DNA of 64,000 nt from NCBI GenBank assembly GCA_029933125.1, contig JAOZOU010000002.1:296281-360280 (forward strand), read 5' to 3'. The notes beneath the pieces are model-generated. The model was given only the letters and a program-made list of their open reading frames with translations, did not search any database and was not told the origin of the DNA. This DNA comes from a bacterium. Its GTDB lineage: Bacteria > Arandabacterota > Arandabacteria > Arandabacterales > Arandabacteraceae. Position numbers and translations under genes: made by a program. Below are positions 27,137-36,717 of this stretch, in pieces. Position 1 is the stretch's first letter. Each line of letters starts with the position of its first letter.

Positions 27137-27165
27137 TTGCAATCGGGATGCTTCTCCGTTACAAT
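27137..27165 (+). promoter_or_regulatory. Sigma-70 type promoter of thioesterase-phosphotransbutyrylase pair
   Basis: TTGCAA at 27137-27142 and TACAAT at 27160-27165, spacer 17 bp, in the divergent gap between the FAH and thioesterase genes. A start near 27172 supports ATG 27211 over the upstream in-frame codon at 27097. Confidence 0.65.
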
Positions 27166-27210
27166 ATCTTGCAACAATCAGATAATTCAAGTGGAAATTG
27201 GAGCAATGTA

Positions 27211-27627
27211 ATGCAATTGATTGATATCGGCATGTGCTTCGTTTGTGGAAAGAAGAATCCAGGCGGGCTTCAGGCTGACTTTGAGATTGATATCGAAGCC
27301 AGAAGACTCAAAGGTGGTTTTGTCCCAGGTGAGATACACCAGGGCTACGGAGGCATAATGCATGGTGGACTTGCAGCCTGTCTCCTTGATGAAGCTATGG
27401 TCAAGCTGCTCTGGGAGATAGGCATTCCGGCTGTCAGTGCTTCCCTTGAGATAAAGCTTCGCAAGCCTATCAAGATAGGTGAGAAAGTCATAATAAGTGG
27501 ATGGATAGAGACAGAAAGAGGCCGAGTTATTAACACAGCGGCTAGGCTTGAAACTGACGAGGGAGATGTTCTTGCAGAAGGCAGAGGCGTTTGTGTCAGG
27601 ATATCACAAAAAGGGGGATCGATGTGA
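27211..27627 (+). CDS. PaaI-type hotdog-fold thioesterase
   Basis: A 138-residue hotdog protein likely to hydrolyse an acyl-CoA thioester. The signature GYGGIMHGGLAACLLDEAM covers the active-site His-Gly-Gly and the catalytic acid of the hotdog helix. An N-terminal CFVCGKKNPGGL motif, common in this subfamily, precedes it. ATG 27211 follows TTGGAGC and fits the promoter. It is coupled by a GTGA overlap to the phosphate acyltransferase gene, which points to acyl-CoA metabolism, for example branched-chain or butyryl groups. Confidence 0.86.
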   Translation: MQLIDIGMCFVCGKKNPGGLQADFEIDIEARRLKGGFVPGEIHQGYGGIMHGGLAACLLDEAMVKLLWEIGIPAVSASLEIKLRKPIKIGEKVIISGWIETERGRVINTAARLETDEGDVLAEGRGVCVRISQKGGSM

Positions 27628-28571
27628 CAGCCCATAAGTCTGGCGATTCGAGAGTGAGATTTGGTGACATAATCAAGCTTGCTCGCAAGATATCGAAGCG
27701 TCATCGACCTAGGGTTGCAATAGCTGGAGCAGCTGACCCTATCGTTCTCGATGTAGTCTGTGATGCTTCTGCACAGGGATTTGCCGTGCCGATTCTATTT
27801 GGCAAGAAATCGGACATAGATTCGCTTGCAAAGCGAGAGCATCTTTCGCTTGGAGGTTGTGAAATTGTTGATGTTGCTGACGCCACAGATGCTGCAAGAC
27901 TGGCCACTCAAGCTGCCAGCTCAGGTGATGCAGATGTTTTGATGAAGGGCAACGTTACCACTGCTACGATTATGAGGGCAGCACTCGATAGGGACATAGG
28001 TATAAAGACCGATAGATTGATGAGTCATGTTGCTGTCTTTGAGGTTGAAGGCTACGATCGCATAATGTTCATGTCCGACGGCGGGATAGTCATAGAACCC
28101 GACCTTGAGCAAAAGGTTGAGATTGTGAAGAACGCAATTAGTGTTGCCCATGCGCTAGGGGTGAAGCAACCCAAGGTGGCTTTGCTTTCCTCAATCGAGA
28201 TCGTCAATACCAAGATGCGCTCAGCTGTGGATGCTGCGATCATTGCGAAGATGGCAGATCGGGGGCAGATAAAGGGGGCTATCGTCGATGGTCCCTTTGC
28301 TTTCGACAATGCCATATCTCCCCAGGCGGCAAAGCACAAGGGTGTAAGAAGCCAGGTTGCTGGGAATGCAGACATTTTGATCGTTGGGCATGCTGATGTT
28401 GGAAATGTGTTCTACAAGACTTTAACTTATTTCGTTGGCAAGCGTTGCAAAACTGCGGGAGTGATTGTGGGAGGTATGGTCCCTATGGTGGTTGTCTCGC
28501 GAGCTGACACCTATGAGGCTCGTCTGAATTCGATTGCGGTTGCTTGCATCCTCTCTCAGGCGGATAGATAG
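27624..28571 (+). CDS. Phosphate acetyl/butyryltransferase family enzyme, Ptb-like
   Basis: Transfers an acyl group between CoA and phosphate, giving acyl-phosphate for ATP formation by a kinase. The 316-residue protein fits the shorter phosphotransbutyrylase type: DVLMKGNVTTATIMRAAL, MSDGGIVIEPDLEQK, and the late NADILIVGHADVGNVFYK segment. GTG 27624 overlaps the thioesterase stop; the longer frame from 27591 lies inside that gene. No butyrate or acetate kinase is adjacent. Butyryl versus acetyl or branched-chain specificity is undecided. Confidence 0.88.
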   Translation: MTAHKSGDSRVRFGDIIKLARKISKRHRPRVAIAGAADPIVLDVVCDASAQGFAVPILFGKKSDIDSLAKREHLSLGGCEIVDVADATDAARLATQAASSGDADVLMKGNVTTATIMRAALDRDIGIKTDRLMSHVAVFEVEGYDRIMFMSDGGIVIEPDLEQKVEIVKNAISVAHALGVKQPKVALLSSIEIVNTKMRSAVDAAIIAKMADRGQIKGAIVDGPFAFDNAISPQAAKHKGVRSQVAGNADILIVGHADVGNVFYKTLTYFVGKRCKTAGVIVGGMVPMVVVSRADTYEARLNSIAVACILSQADR

Positions 28572-28624
28572 CGTTTTGGTCTGGAGCCATGTTGGAAGAC
28601 CTCGTCACCTGCTAGGTTAGGGGG

Positions 28625-30181
28625 ATGGATTTGAGAAGATATCAGGTAGTGCTGGCCCTAGTGGTTATCTTATCGGGTTCATGCCTTGCTCAGCATCTTT
28701 CTATTGGGGGTGGGGGTGGAAAAAGCTTGGGGGGGCAGGCGCTTGAGCAGACCATTGATCCTGACTCATACGTTCTCGGTCCTGGAGATGTGCTCCTCAT
28801 TGGGATCTGGGGTGAGGCTGGTCGAAGTGAGATGGTTCGGGTTAATCCCGATGGTAGTGTTGTTATACCTCCAGTGGGTCCGCTGGAGGTTGATGGACTC
28901 ACCTTCTCGCAAGCTCGCAACCTGATAATCGCAAAGCTTTCGGCACACTACAAACCTGATGTGCTTTCGGTTTCCTTAAGCGAACTTAGAACATTCCGGG
29001 TGCATGTTGTCGGATGGGTGGAGCAACCCGGGGCTGTTGAAGTCAATCCTGCTATGAGGGTTTCGCAGGCTATAGGTCTCGTAGGTGGACTTGCCGAAGG
29101 AGCCTCCGCGAGAAATGTCACGCTCCGGCGCGGAAGCGATACGATACATGTTGATCTTGCGCGTTACATTCTTATTGGTGATGAAAAGGCGAATCCTTAT
29201 CTCTCCGGAGGCGACGTTATTGTGGTTCCAGCCATGCTTGGTGAGGTCTGGATCTACGGCGAGGTCTATCGACCCGCAAAGTATGAATATGTTCCTGGTG
29301 AGAAGCTTGCCAGTCTGATCGAGCTCGCCGGTGGCTTCAAGCCCTCAGCTTTGGTTGATACACTCGAGGTTCAACGCTTTGACAAAAAGGATCCAGCAAA
29401 GTCCTTTTCTATTTTGCTACCTGCTACGGCATCCAATGTGCAGGATTTCGCTCTTGAGCTAGGTGACAGGATTTTTATTCGAGCTATACCTGACTGGCAC
29501 AGGGATGCGAAGGTTGAAATTAGGGGAGAGGTAAAATATCCCGGTGTCTACGTGATTGATGATGGCAGGGAGAAGCTATCCGACATAATCAGGCGAGCAG
29601 GTGGATTCACTGACAGAGCTTCACTTGCTGAGGCAAGATTGATAAGAGGAATCTATGCATCGCGGACCTATCCAGTCGAGAAGGAGCTCAAGGCTCTTGG
29701 CGAGCTTCAGGACAATTTGGGTTATAAGGATAAGGATCTCCTGCGCACAATGGCTCGCGAACCCAAAGGAGCTGTATCCATCGATTTTGAGAAAATCTTC
29801 ATAGATGGCCAGATGAACCTCGATGTTCCACTCTATCCTGGTGATGTAATCGAGATACCAAGGGTCTCAAACTTCGTGAGGGTGGCAGGTCAGGTTGAAA
29901 ACCCTGGCCTTGTGACGTTTGAACCTGGTCTTACCTATAAAGATTACATTGAGCGAGCTGGTGGATTTGCCTCAAATGCTGACACAAGGGGCACGCGTAT
30001 CATAACTGCCATGGCTGGTCAGCAACTGGCAGCAAGAGCGGGTCCCATACAGCCTGGTGACATCATCTGGGTTCCTAGGAAGGAAGAAAAGTCATGGTGG
30101 GAGATCACGAAGGATGTCATCCAGGTCGTAGCCCAACTTGCAACCATCTACATTGTTGTCGACAACGTGCTATCGAGGTAA
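28625..30181 (+). CDS. Polysaccharide export protein with SLBB domains, Wza-like
   Basis: Predicted outer-membrane or periplasmic exporter for surface polysaccharide. The 518-residue protein has a signal peptide (1-22), the poly-export domain (about 48-130, starting YVLGPGDVLLIGIWGE), then repeated SLBB-type domains, each with a G-x-V-x-x-PG pattern (GWVEQPGAVEV, GEVYRPAKYEY, GEVKYPGVYVI, GQVENPGLVTF). It ends with a hydrophobic helix near residues 500-515. No lipobox Cys follows the signal. It begins the capsule/exopolysaccharide cluster and lies 6 bp before the Wzz-like gene. Confidence 0.9.
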   Translation: MDLRRYQVVLALVVILSGSCLAQHLSIGGGGGKSLGGQALEQTIDPDSYVLGPGDVLLIGIWGEAGRSEMVRVNPDGSVVIPPVGPLEVDGLTFSQARNLIIAKLSAHYKPDVLSVSLSELRTFRVHVVGWVEQPGAVEVNPAMRVSQAIGLVGGLAEGASARNVTLRRGSDTIHVDLARYILIGDEKANPYLSGGDVIVVPAMLGEVWIYGEVYRPAKYEYVPGEKLASLIELAGGFKPSALVDTLEVQRFDKKDPAKSFSILLPATASNVQDFALELGDRIFIRAIPDWHRDAKVEIRGEVKYPGVYVIDDGREKLSDIIRRAGGFTDRASLAEARLIRGIYASRTYPVEKELKALGELQDNLGYKDKDLLRTMAREPKGAVSIDFEKIFIDGQMNLDVPLYPGDVIEIPRVSNFVRVAGQVENPGLVTFEPGLTYKDYIERAGGFASNADTRGTRIITAMAGQQLAARAGPIQPGDIIWVPRKEEKSWWEITKDVIQVVAQLATIYIVVDNVLSR

Positions 30182-30187
30182 CCGCTC

Positions 30188-31396
30188 ATGGATGAGAAAG
30201 TCAATCTCTCGTATGTTGTATTGATCATTCTCAGAAACAGAAGGATGATACTCGTCTCGACTCTTATTACGGCAGCAATCGCTGTGGTGGTTTCACTTGT
30301 CCTGCCCAAGTGGTATAGGGCTATTGGTTCTATCTTGCCTCCAGAATCGACCACCAGCCAGAGCGAATTTGTCTCAATCATGCGTTATGCCGGTTTCCAA
30401 CCGGGTATGATACCAAGGCTCACTTCAACCTCGGAAGTGGTCGCTGCCATTCTGAAGAGCGATACTGTGACTGAGGCTGTGATTGATTCCGTTGGACTTG
30501 TCGAGGCATACGGATTGAGAGATCGCTATAAGACGCTTAAAAGACTTAGAAAACACACTCAAATCGATGTCACGCCGGAAGGCATCATTAGGGTTGCTTA
30601 TGAGGATAAGGACCGAAAGCGTGCGGCCGATGTAGTCAATTCCTATCTCAAGGCTCTTGACCAGTTTAACCGGCACCTGTTGGTGACTTCTGCAAGCCGC
30701 ACAAGGCAGTTTGTGGAAAAGAGACTTACCGAAACCAAGCGTGAGCTCGAGACGGCAGAGGAGAATCTCAGGAAGTTTGAGGAAGCAACTGGTGCTGCGT
30801 CAATAAGTGATCAGATGAAGGCTTCAATTGAATCGGCTGCTGAGCTCTTTGCCCAGCTAACCGGTCTGGAAATCCAGCTCGCTAGGCTAAGGGCTTACGC
30901 CACTGATTCAAATCCAGCCGTCAGGGATGTCAAATCACAGATCAATGCTGTTCAGGCTAAACTGGCTGAGATGGGGTATTCAACCGCGACGTCTAGCGAC
31001 TCAACCGGATTTTTCCTTTTCCCCAGGTTTGTCCATGTTCCCAAATTGGCTCAAACCTATGGAAGACTTTTGAGGGAGGTTGAGATAAAGAGTGCCGTTT
31101 ACCGCGTTCTTAGTGAGCAATATGAACAGGCACGCATAGAGGAAGCTAAGAATACGCCAACAATTCGGATACTTGACTGGGCAAAACCACCTCGCGTAAG
31201 GAGCCGTCCAAGGCGCAAAGCAATCGTCCTTTTGAGCACTGTTCTGGCTTTCTTAATCAGTTCCTTCTATGCCGTGAGAAAGGTTGGGAGTGGTGAGGGT
31301 TTGTCACAAGACCAAATTGCTGAGGAGATTTCGGCGATAATCAAAGGTGACTTTGCCAGGTTGCAGCGAGCTCTGAGAAAGCAACGGAATCAGTAG
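30188..31396 (+). CDS. Wzz-type polysaccharide chain-length/co-polymerase protein
   Basis: Inner-membrane co-polymerase of 402 residues that tunes polymer length. It has a transmembrane helix near 17-40 (ILVSTLITAAIAVVVSLV), a periplasmic region with a long coiled coil (about 170-260), a PPRVRSRPRRK motif before the second transmembrane helix (about 342-362), and a short cytoplasmic tail. There is no fused tyrosine autokinase domain, unlike many Gram-positive or Wzc types. A perfect 8-bp hairpin follows the stop. Confidence 0.88.
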   Translation: MDEKVNLSYVVLIILRNRRMILVSTLITAAIAVVVSLVLPKWYRAIGSILPPESTTSQSEFVSIMRYAGFQPGMIPRLTSTSEVVAAILKSDTVTEAVIDSVGLVEAYGLRDRYKTLKRLRKHTQIDVTPEGIIRVAYEDKDRKRAADVVNSYLKALDQFNRHLLVTSASRTRQFVEKRLTETKRELETAEENLRKFEEATGAASISDQMKASIESAAELFAQLTGLEIQLARLRAYATDSNPAVRDVKSQINAVQAKLAEMGYSTATSSDSTGFFLFPRFVHVPKLAQTYGRLLREVEIKSAVYRVLSEQYEQARIEEAKNTPTIRILDWAKPPRVRSRPRRKAIVLLSTVLAFLISSFYAVRKVGSGEGLSQDQIAEEISAIIKGDFARLQRALRKQRNQ

Positions 31397-31397
31397 C

Positions 31398-31421
31398 CGG
31401 GAAAGCTTCTATTCTTTCCCG
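31398..31421 (+). other. Perfect hairpin between Wzz-like and ligase genes
   Basis: CGGGAAAG and CTTTCCCG pair across an 8-base loop directly after the Wzz-like stop. No T-run follows, so it is more likely an mRNA-stability or partial attenuation element than a full terminator. Confidence 0.5.
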
Positions 31422-31447
31422 TCCCCCTCAGATGGGTTAGGGATCCA

Positions 31448-32794
31448 GTGATATCAAGATACGAACTTACTCAGAAGCCTACAGCAAAGACACTTGTGAT
31501 CGCGGTAGCGTGCGTATCGATAGCAGGGACGATTCTCTTCCAATCCTACAGGATGGAAACGACAATCACCATTGGGGTCGTCTCTCTTTTCTTGCTTCTG
31601 GTCTGGGATCTCAGATTGCTTCTTCCAATTGTGCTTGTTGTGGGACCGCTTGGTCCGAAGTTTCCATTGTCATTTGGTAACTTTTATCTCACTACAGGGA
31701 TTCTCTTCATTGCCTACGCGGCATGGCTTTGGCGGAGCTCCCTTGTGAGATCAGGCCTGGCATTGATTCGAAATCCAGTTAGTGATGCCATTCTCATCAT
31801 GTTCGCTTCTATGCTTTGCTCGTTTATGAATGCTCCTGGACTGGTGTTGAGTGCAGGAGAGCATGCTCTCAGAGTCATCCAGTTCATCATGTACACCGGA
31901 ATTTTCCTGCTTGCCCTTCCAATGAAGTTTAGCAGGAGCGAGATAAAGGCTCTCATATTACTAGCTCTGCTTGTTGCCTTTGTGGAGGCTTTGATCGGGT
32001 CCTATCAGTGGGTTACGAATCCCGGTTTCTATGTTGTCGGCACTTTTGATTTCATTCATAACAACTTCGCTGCTTACATGACTTTCATGGTGTTCCTTTT
32101 CCTCGGTATTGTACTTGAGGCCGACTCACCGAAAATCGTGCTTCTTGCATTTGTCGCTCTGGCTTTCTCTCTCTACAGTCTAACTTTTGCGTTCAGCAGG
32201 AGTGCTTATGTTGCTTTTGCAGTAGGTCTTGTCGTCACATTGTTTCTACCATTTAAAGCCAGGAGAAGAATCCTTCTTCTGATTGCAAGCATAATTGGAG
32301 TCATTCTATTCATAAAGTTCGTCCCAAGGGAGGTAATAGCCAGGGCAATGTCCATTATGGATGTGGGAGCAGGTATTCACAGGGATATTTCGTTCGCTGC
32401 ACGCCTGGGGCTTTGGAGAAGGGCGCTTTCCAATTTCTCACAAAGCCCTATCTTTGGAAATGGTATCGGTACGTATGGGCTTGCTGACAATTTCTATATG
32501 AAAACCCTAGCTGAGACTGGAATCGCCGGTTTGATTGCTTTGATCCTCGTAATTCGTGCCTTGCTTCGACAACAGTGGAGGATTGTGCAGAGCAGGATAG
32601 CGGATTCCCTCATCAGGTCGATAGCTAAGGCATTTATCCCGGGGACTGTGGCTGCCATTATTGTCATGAATGCCTCTGGCGATCAGCTCATGGTTCATCG
32701 TTTCATGGGAGTCTACTGGATCCTGCTCTCATTGTTGATGAAGTGGTCAGCAAAAGAGTTGAATGAATGCCCAAGATCAGTCAAGAGCTCGTGA
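31448..32794 (+). CDS. O-antigen ligase / Wzy-type polymerase family membrane protein
   Basis: Polytopic membrane protein of 448 residues with roughly 11-12 hydrophobic helices. A central periplasmic loop and the late segment LGLWRRALSNFSQSPIFGNGIGTYG match the Wzy_C/O-antigen ligase family. It would polymerise repeat units or ligate the polymer. The start is GTG 31448 with an AGGGATC site. It sits between the chain-length protein and two glycosyltransferases, and its end overlaps the next gene. Ligase versus polymerase cannot be decided from sequence alone. Confidence 0.87.
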   Translation: MISRYELTQKPTAKTLVIAVACVSIAGTILFQSYRMETTITIGVVSLFLLLVWDLRLLLPIVLVVGPLGPKFPLSFGNFYLTTGILFIAYAAWLWRSSLVRSGLALIRNPVSDAILIMFASMLCSFMNAPGLVLSAGEHALRVIQFIMYTGIFLLALPMKFSRSEIKALILLALLVAFVEALIGSYQWVTNPGFYVVGTFDFIHNNFAAYMTFMVFLFLGIVLEADSPKIVLLAFVALAFSLYSLTFAFSRSAYVAFAVGLVVTLFLPFKARRRILLLIASIIGVILFIKFVPREVIARAMSIMDVGAGIHRDISFAARLGLWRRALSNFSQSPIFGNGIGTYGLADNFYMKTLAETGIAGLIALILVIRALLRQQWRIVQSRIADSLIRSIAKAFIPGTVAAIIVMNASGDQLMVHRFMGVYWILLSLLMKWSAKELNECPRSVKSS

Positions 32795-33918
32795 AGATTC
32801 TCTACCTGGATTCGGGAATAGGCTTGGCGGGCGGTCAGATCTGCCTCGTCGAGATTCTCAAGCTCCTGGATTGCTCTCGCTTCAAACCCATTGTAATGTC
32901 TCCACCTGGAAGTCTCTTAAGATCACAATGCAGCGACCTCAGCGTCGATTGGATTGCGCTGTCTTTCGAATCAACGCATCTGACCAGTCGGCACCATAGC
33001 TTGGGGGGCAAGATCCTTGATGTTGTCTGCTCCGGTTACAGTATTTTCCATATAGCCCAGCTTGTGACTAAACTGAATATAAGCATAGTTCACGCCAACA
33101 CATTTAAGACTGCCCTCGTTGCTGGACTTGCTGCTACAATCTCGAGGACACCGTTGGTCTTTCATGATCATGTCATATTAACCCATGCGGTCTATGACAG
33201 GTTCGTTTGGAATGCAGCGACACGAATTATCGCCTCATCGCAGGCGATAGCTTCAAAGTATCCTGAGCGCTATCGTAGCAAAGTTAAAGTGATCCACCCG
33301 GGAGTGAGTTCTGATATTTTGCTAACAAATCTTGATCGTGGCTGCTGCTCTGCTATCGGTTACATGGGGAGGATCTCGAGGGAGAAGGGGATCCACCTAC
33401 TTATTGAGTCAATGGTGAGCATCGTATCACAGGTTCCCACGGCAAGACTCTTGATCGCTGGAAGCCCATTCACCAGGCAGGACGAGATCTACTTTGAGGA
33501 GGTGCAGAAAAGGGCTCAAGAACTTAGCATAGAAAAGAATGTTGAATTCACTGGCTATGTCACTGACATTGGTGATTTCCTGGCTAGATGCTGTCTGCTG
33601 GTTGTCCCATCTCTTACGGAAGGTTTTGGTCGGGTCATCATTGAAGCGATGCTCTTTGGGCTACCGGTCGTTGCATTCAAGGTTGGTGGTCCAAGTGAGA
33701 TTATCGAAGATGGCAAAACAGGATTGCTTGTCGAACCGTATGATACCGAAGAGCTTGCACAGGCAATTATCAAGCTACTTTCGGATCGTGATGTGGCTGA
33801 GCATATGGGGCAAAGAGCCCAAGAGGTAGCAAAGGAGAGATTCTCCAGCAAGAGAATGGTCGAATCCATAATGCAAGTCTATGAAGAGATTATTGGGCTG
33901 AAAGGCGTCGAAAGCTAA
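32791..33918 (+). CDS. GT4-family glycosyltransferase (first)
   Basis: GT-B fold retaining glycosyltransferase. The N-terminus starts KILYLDSGIGLAGGQ, a typical first strand, and the C-terminal domain has GYMGRISREKGIHLLIESM and the nucleotide-sugar motif EGFGRVIIEAMLFGLPVV. I use GTG 32791, which overlaps the ligase stop as GTGA and matches where relatives begin; ATG 32767 would add 8 residues. It probably adds one sugar of the exported polysaccharide. Donor and acceptor are unknown. Confidence 0.9.
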   Translation: MKILYLDSGIGLAGGQICLVEILKLLDCSRFKPIVMSPPGSLLRSQCSDLSVDWIALSFESTHLTSRHHSLGGKILDVVCSGYSIFHIAQLVTKLNISIVHANTFKTALVAGLAATISRTPLVFHDHVILTHAVYDRFVWNAATRIIASSQAIASKYPERYRSKVKVIHPGVSSDILLTNLDRGCCSAIGYMGRISREKGIHLLIESMVSIVSQVPTARLLIAGSPFTRQDEIYFEEVQKRAQELSIEKNVEFTGYVTDIGDFLARCCLLVVPSLTEGFGRVIIEAMLFGLPVVAFKVGGPSEIIEDGKTGLLVEPYDTEELAQAIIKLLSDRDVAEHMGQRAQEVAKERFSSKRMVESIMQVYEEIIGLKGVES

Positions 33919-33994
33919 AGCGGTGGGCAGAGGTCCTGATGTAGTGTATGGCTAGAATTGCGAACAGGACTTTGCGCAATTTGCTGCCAGGCAA

Positions 33995-35236
33995 ATGGTC
34001 ACCATGTGGATGGTTGCCAGAGGAATGGTAAGCCTTTTCAAGCAGAGGAAGGCAGAATTCAGTTCATTGGACATGTCAAGAAAACTTCCCAGCTTTCTTA
34101 TTTTCAGTGGTGACTACAAGCCTTTGCCGGGTGGGATCGCCGAGCATACATATAAGATCGCGCTTCAGTTGAGCAACATGGGAGCTAGGGTATGGGTGTT
34201 GGCGCCAGGCTATGCAGGCGATGACGAATTCGATGCTCGCCAGCCGTTTGAAACATACAGAATAAGACGTTTGCCGCTGACTGATTGGCTGGCATACTTA
34301 GTCATGTTGCTCTATCTTATTCTCAAGCACAATATAGACGTGGTTTACTGTGCCACATTCTATCCTTGCGCCTTCATTGTCCGCATCGCACGCCTCCTCG
34401 TGCCATTTGTTTGCACTATCACCATTCACGGTCATGAGGTTGTCTACTCAAATGTAGGATTTCGGCAGCGGGTCAAGAAGCTTTTGAAGCGATTGCAGGT
34501 GGCAACCTTAAACAGCGTTGAAAGAGTCTTTGCTGTAAGCAGCTTTACGAGAGGAAAGCTAATCGAAGCTGGCGTTGATGAGAATAAAATAGCTGTCATA
34601 TACAATGGAGTGGATGTAAGTGAACTTACCGATGTGGAAGTGGATGAGGATTTCATTTCAACCTTGGGAGTCAGTAATAGGAGGGTGATACTTACTGTAG
34701 CAAGGCTTGATGTCCATAAGGGCCAGGATATGGTTATTCGTGCACTACCCCTTGTCCTGAGGGAGGTTCCAGATGCTGTCTATGTCATCGTTGGTGATGG
34801 CATAATGAGGCCAAAACTCGAAACTCTTGTCGATGAGTTTGGTGTTCGTGCGAATGTCATATTTACTGGAAACATATCCAGAAGACGAGTGATCTCTTTG
34901 GTAAAGACTTGTGAAGTTCTAATCATGGTGAGCCGCGTCGAGGGAACATGCGTGGAAGGATTTGGTATTGTTTTCTTGGAAGCCGGTGCTTTGCGTAAAC
35001 CTGTTATCGGGGGACTCTGTGGTGGCATACCTGATGCAGTGGCTCAGGGAGTTTCAGGGCTTCTTGTTGACCCGACGAACCCCAATGAGATTCATGAAGC
35101 ACTCTCGAGGATTCTACGTGACAGAGAGCTTGCTTACCGTCTTGGAAAACAGGGTTACGAGCGTGTGCAGAGGGAGTTCACCTGGCCGAAGGTGATCGAG
35201 CGTATTTTAGCCAGTCTGCGGACCCTGCCTTCGTAA
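33995..35236 (+). CDS. GT4-family glycosyltransferase (second)
   Basis: GT-B glycosyltransferase of about 413 residues. The acceptor-domain start is FSGDYKPLPGGIAEHTYKIA, and the donor domain has ILTVARLDVHKGQDMVIRAL and VEGFGIVFLEAGALRKPVIG. The start is uncertain: ATG 33995 has a weak CCAGG, and ATG 34073 starts closer to the conserved core. It lies 76 bp after the previous glycosyltransferase and is the last visible gene of the polysaccharide cluster. Specificity is unknown. Confidence 0.88.
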   Translation: MVTMWMVARGMVSLFKQRKAEFSSLDMSRKLPSFLIFSGDYKPLPGGIAEHTYKIALQLSNMGARVWVLAPGYAGDDEFDARQPFETYRIRRLPLTDWLAYLVMLLYLILKHNIDVVYCATFYPCAFIVRIARLLVPFVCTITIHGHEVVYSNVGFRQRVKKLLKRLQVATLNSVERVFAVSSFTRGKLIEAGVDENKIAVIYNGVDVSELTDVEVDEDFISTLGVSNRRVILTVARLDVHKGQDMVIRALPLVLREVPDAVYVIVGDGIMRPKLETLVDEFGVRANVIFTGNISRRRVISLVKTCEVLIMVSRVEGTCVEGFGIVFLEAGALRKPVIGGLCGGIPDAVAQGVSGLLVDPTNPNEIHEALSRILRDRELAYRLGKQGYERVQREFTWPKVIERILASLRTLPS

Positions 35237-35253
35237 AGAGCTCTGCTTTATGC

Positions 35254-35282
35254 TTGACCCCTCAATTTGGTGTTCGTAATAT
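35254..35282 (+). promoter_or_regulatory. Promoter of tRNA-Leu(TAG)
   Basis: TTGACC at 35254-35259, 17-bp spacer, TAATAT at 35277-35282. The mature tRNA begins about 25 bp after the -10. The same -10, TAATAT, is seen before tRNA-Arg(TCG). Confidence 0.75.
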
Positions 35283-35306
35283 TAGGGTGGTTTCACACTC
35301 ATGTGA

Positions 35307-35392
35307 GCGAGAGTGGCGGAACTGGCAGACGCGCTGGACTTAGGATCCAGTGAGATTTTCTCGTGGGGGTTCAAATCCCCCCTCTCGCACCA
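35307..35392 (+). tRNA. tRNA-Leu (anticodon TAG)
   Basis: An 86-nt gene with acceptor GCGAGAG/CTCTCGC, anticodon stem CTGGA/TCCAG, loop CTTAGGA, a long variable arm typical of Leu, T-loop TTCAAAT and an encoded CCA. It ends 18 bp before the tig start codon, so the tRNA and tig may share a transcript. Confidence 0.96.
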
Positions 35393-35410
35393 TATGGAGG
35401 ATTGAATTAC

Positions 35411-36697
35411 ATGGCAAAGCCTGGAGATGAATATCTCAAAGAAGTTACAAGCCCTTCTGAACTCAAGCGAGTGCTCTCCTTTGAGGTTCCAAGAGAGCGT
35501 GTTGAGAGCGAAATCGAGGAGATCATCAGGGGCATAAGAAAGGACATAGCCCTGCCGGGTTTCAGAAAAGGCAAAGCTCCACTTGATCTTGTAAGAGCCA
35601 AATTTGCAGAAACTGCCAAGAAGGAAGCCTTTGAAAGACTCATTCCGCTTGCCTATCAGCGAGCTCTTGAGAAGGAGAAACTTGAGCCAGTAATGCCTGG
35701 AGAGATAAGCGGGATGGAATATGGCACTGAGGGACCTCTTCGCTTTCAGATAGCCATAGAGCTCTATCCTAACGTTGTTGTGAGGGACTATAGGGGTATC
35801 AAGGTAAAGAAAGAGATTAAGATGGTTGAGGACAAGGATGTTGAAGCGGAGATCGAGAATCTGCGTCAGAGACTGGCCACTTTTGAACGCCTCGAGAAGG
35901 AAGCTCAATCGGGTGATGTTGTGATAATCGACTACTGGAGGGTTGACGCTGAGGGAAAAATCATCAAGGGTAGCAAGGTGAACAATTATCCAGTTGAGAT
36001 TGACAGTGGCTCGGTGGTCAAAGATTTCAATGATGCCCTTGTTGGAATGAAAAGTGGCGATGTCAAGACTGTCGAGGTCGTTTTCCCTGAGGACTTTCCT
36101 AATAAGGACATTAGGGGTAAGCGTGCACGCTTTGGTATTGAAGTCAAGGCGGTTGGTAAGCGTGTTGTTCCTGAGCTCAATGATGAATTTGCAAGGATGT
36201 TCAATGTAGAGTCAATGGATGATCTTAGGCAAAGGATTAGGGAGAGTCTCGAGAGATCGTGTGAAGAAGATGCCAAAGCTAAGGCGAAACGTGAGGTGCT
36301 CAACACGATTGTTCAGGAAAGCAACTTTGAGGTTCCTGATGGCGCTGTTGACCTTGCTCTTAAGTCTCTTATGAAATCGTATAGGGAAGAGTATGGTTTC
36401 GAAGAGGGTGTTGAGGATGAGAGACTCAAAGAGATTGAAGAGAGATTGCGTCCCCTCGCTGTCAATATTGTCAAGGAGCAGTTCATCATTGTCGAAATAG
36501 CTAAGAGAGAAGGCATAAAGGTTGAAGATGCCGACATCAACATGATTGCCAAATCTATTGCCGATCGAGCTGGAGTCTCAGTGGATGAGGTGATGAAGCG
36601 AGCCAGAGAGACTGATGAAATCGGAAGATGGAGACAGGACATAGTTAGGCAGAAAGTGCTTGATTTTCTATATGAACATGCGGAACTTGAGGAGTGA
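35411..36697 (+). CDS. tig: Trigger factor, ribosome-associated chaperone and prolyl isomerase
   Basis: Binds nascent chains at the ribosome exit. The 428-residue protein has the ribosome-binding domain with its GFRKGKAP tip, an FKBP-type isomerase domain (about 150-240; [15 protein letters not shown]), and a helical C-terminal chaperone domain. ATG 35411 follows GGAGG and lies just past the tRNA-Leu; a frame opening at 35363 runs through the tRNA and is excluded. It is followed by clpP and clpX in the common tig-clpP-clpX order. The stop overlaps a GTG codon upstream of clpP. Confidence 0.96.
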   Translation: MAKPGDEYLKEVTSPSELKRVLSFEVPRERVESEIEEIIRGIRKDIALPGFRKGKAPLDLVRAKFAETAKKEAFERLIPLAYQRALEKEKLEPVMPGEISGMEYGTEGPLRFQIAIELYPNVVVRDYRGIKVKKEIKMVEDKDVEAEIENLRQRLATFERLEKEAQSGDVVIIDYWRVDAEGKIIKGSKVNNYPVEIDSGSVVKDFNDALVGMKSGDVKTVEVVFPEDFPNKDIRGKRARFGIEVKAVGKRVVPELNDEFARMFNVESMDDLRQRIRESLERSCEEDAKAKAKREVLNTIVQESNFEVPDGAVDLALKSLMKSYREEYGFEEGVEDERLKEIEERLRPLAVNIVKEQFIIVEIAKREGIKVEDADINMIAKSIADRAGVSVDEVMKRARETDEIGRWRQDIVRQKVLDFLYEHAELEE

Positions 36698-36717
36698 AGC
36701 TAGTTAGGAGGCAACCT

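Noticed and set aside
31398-31421. Reading the hairpin after the Wzz-like gene as a terminator
   Set aside because: No T-run follows and the polysaccharide cluster continues on the same strand.
35363-35410. Upstream extension of tig starting inside tRNA-Leu
   Set aside because: The reading frame crosses the tRNA, and ATG 35411 has a good GGAGG site and the conserved N-terminus.
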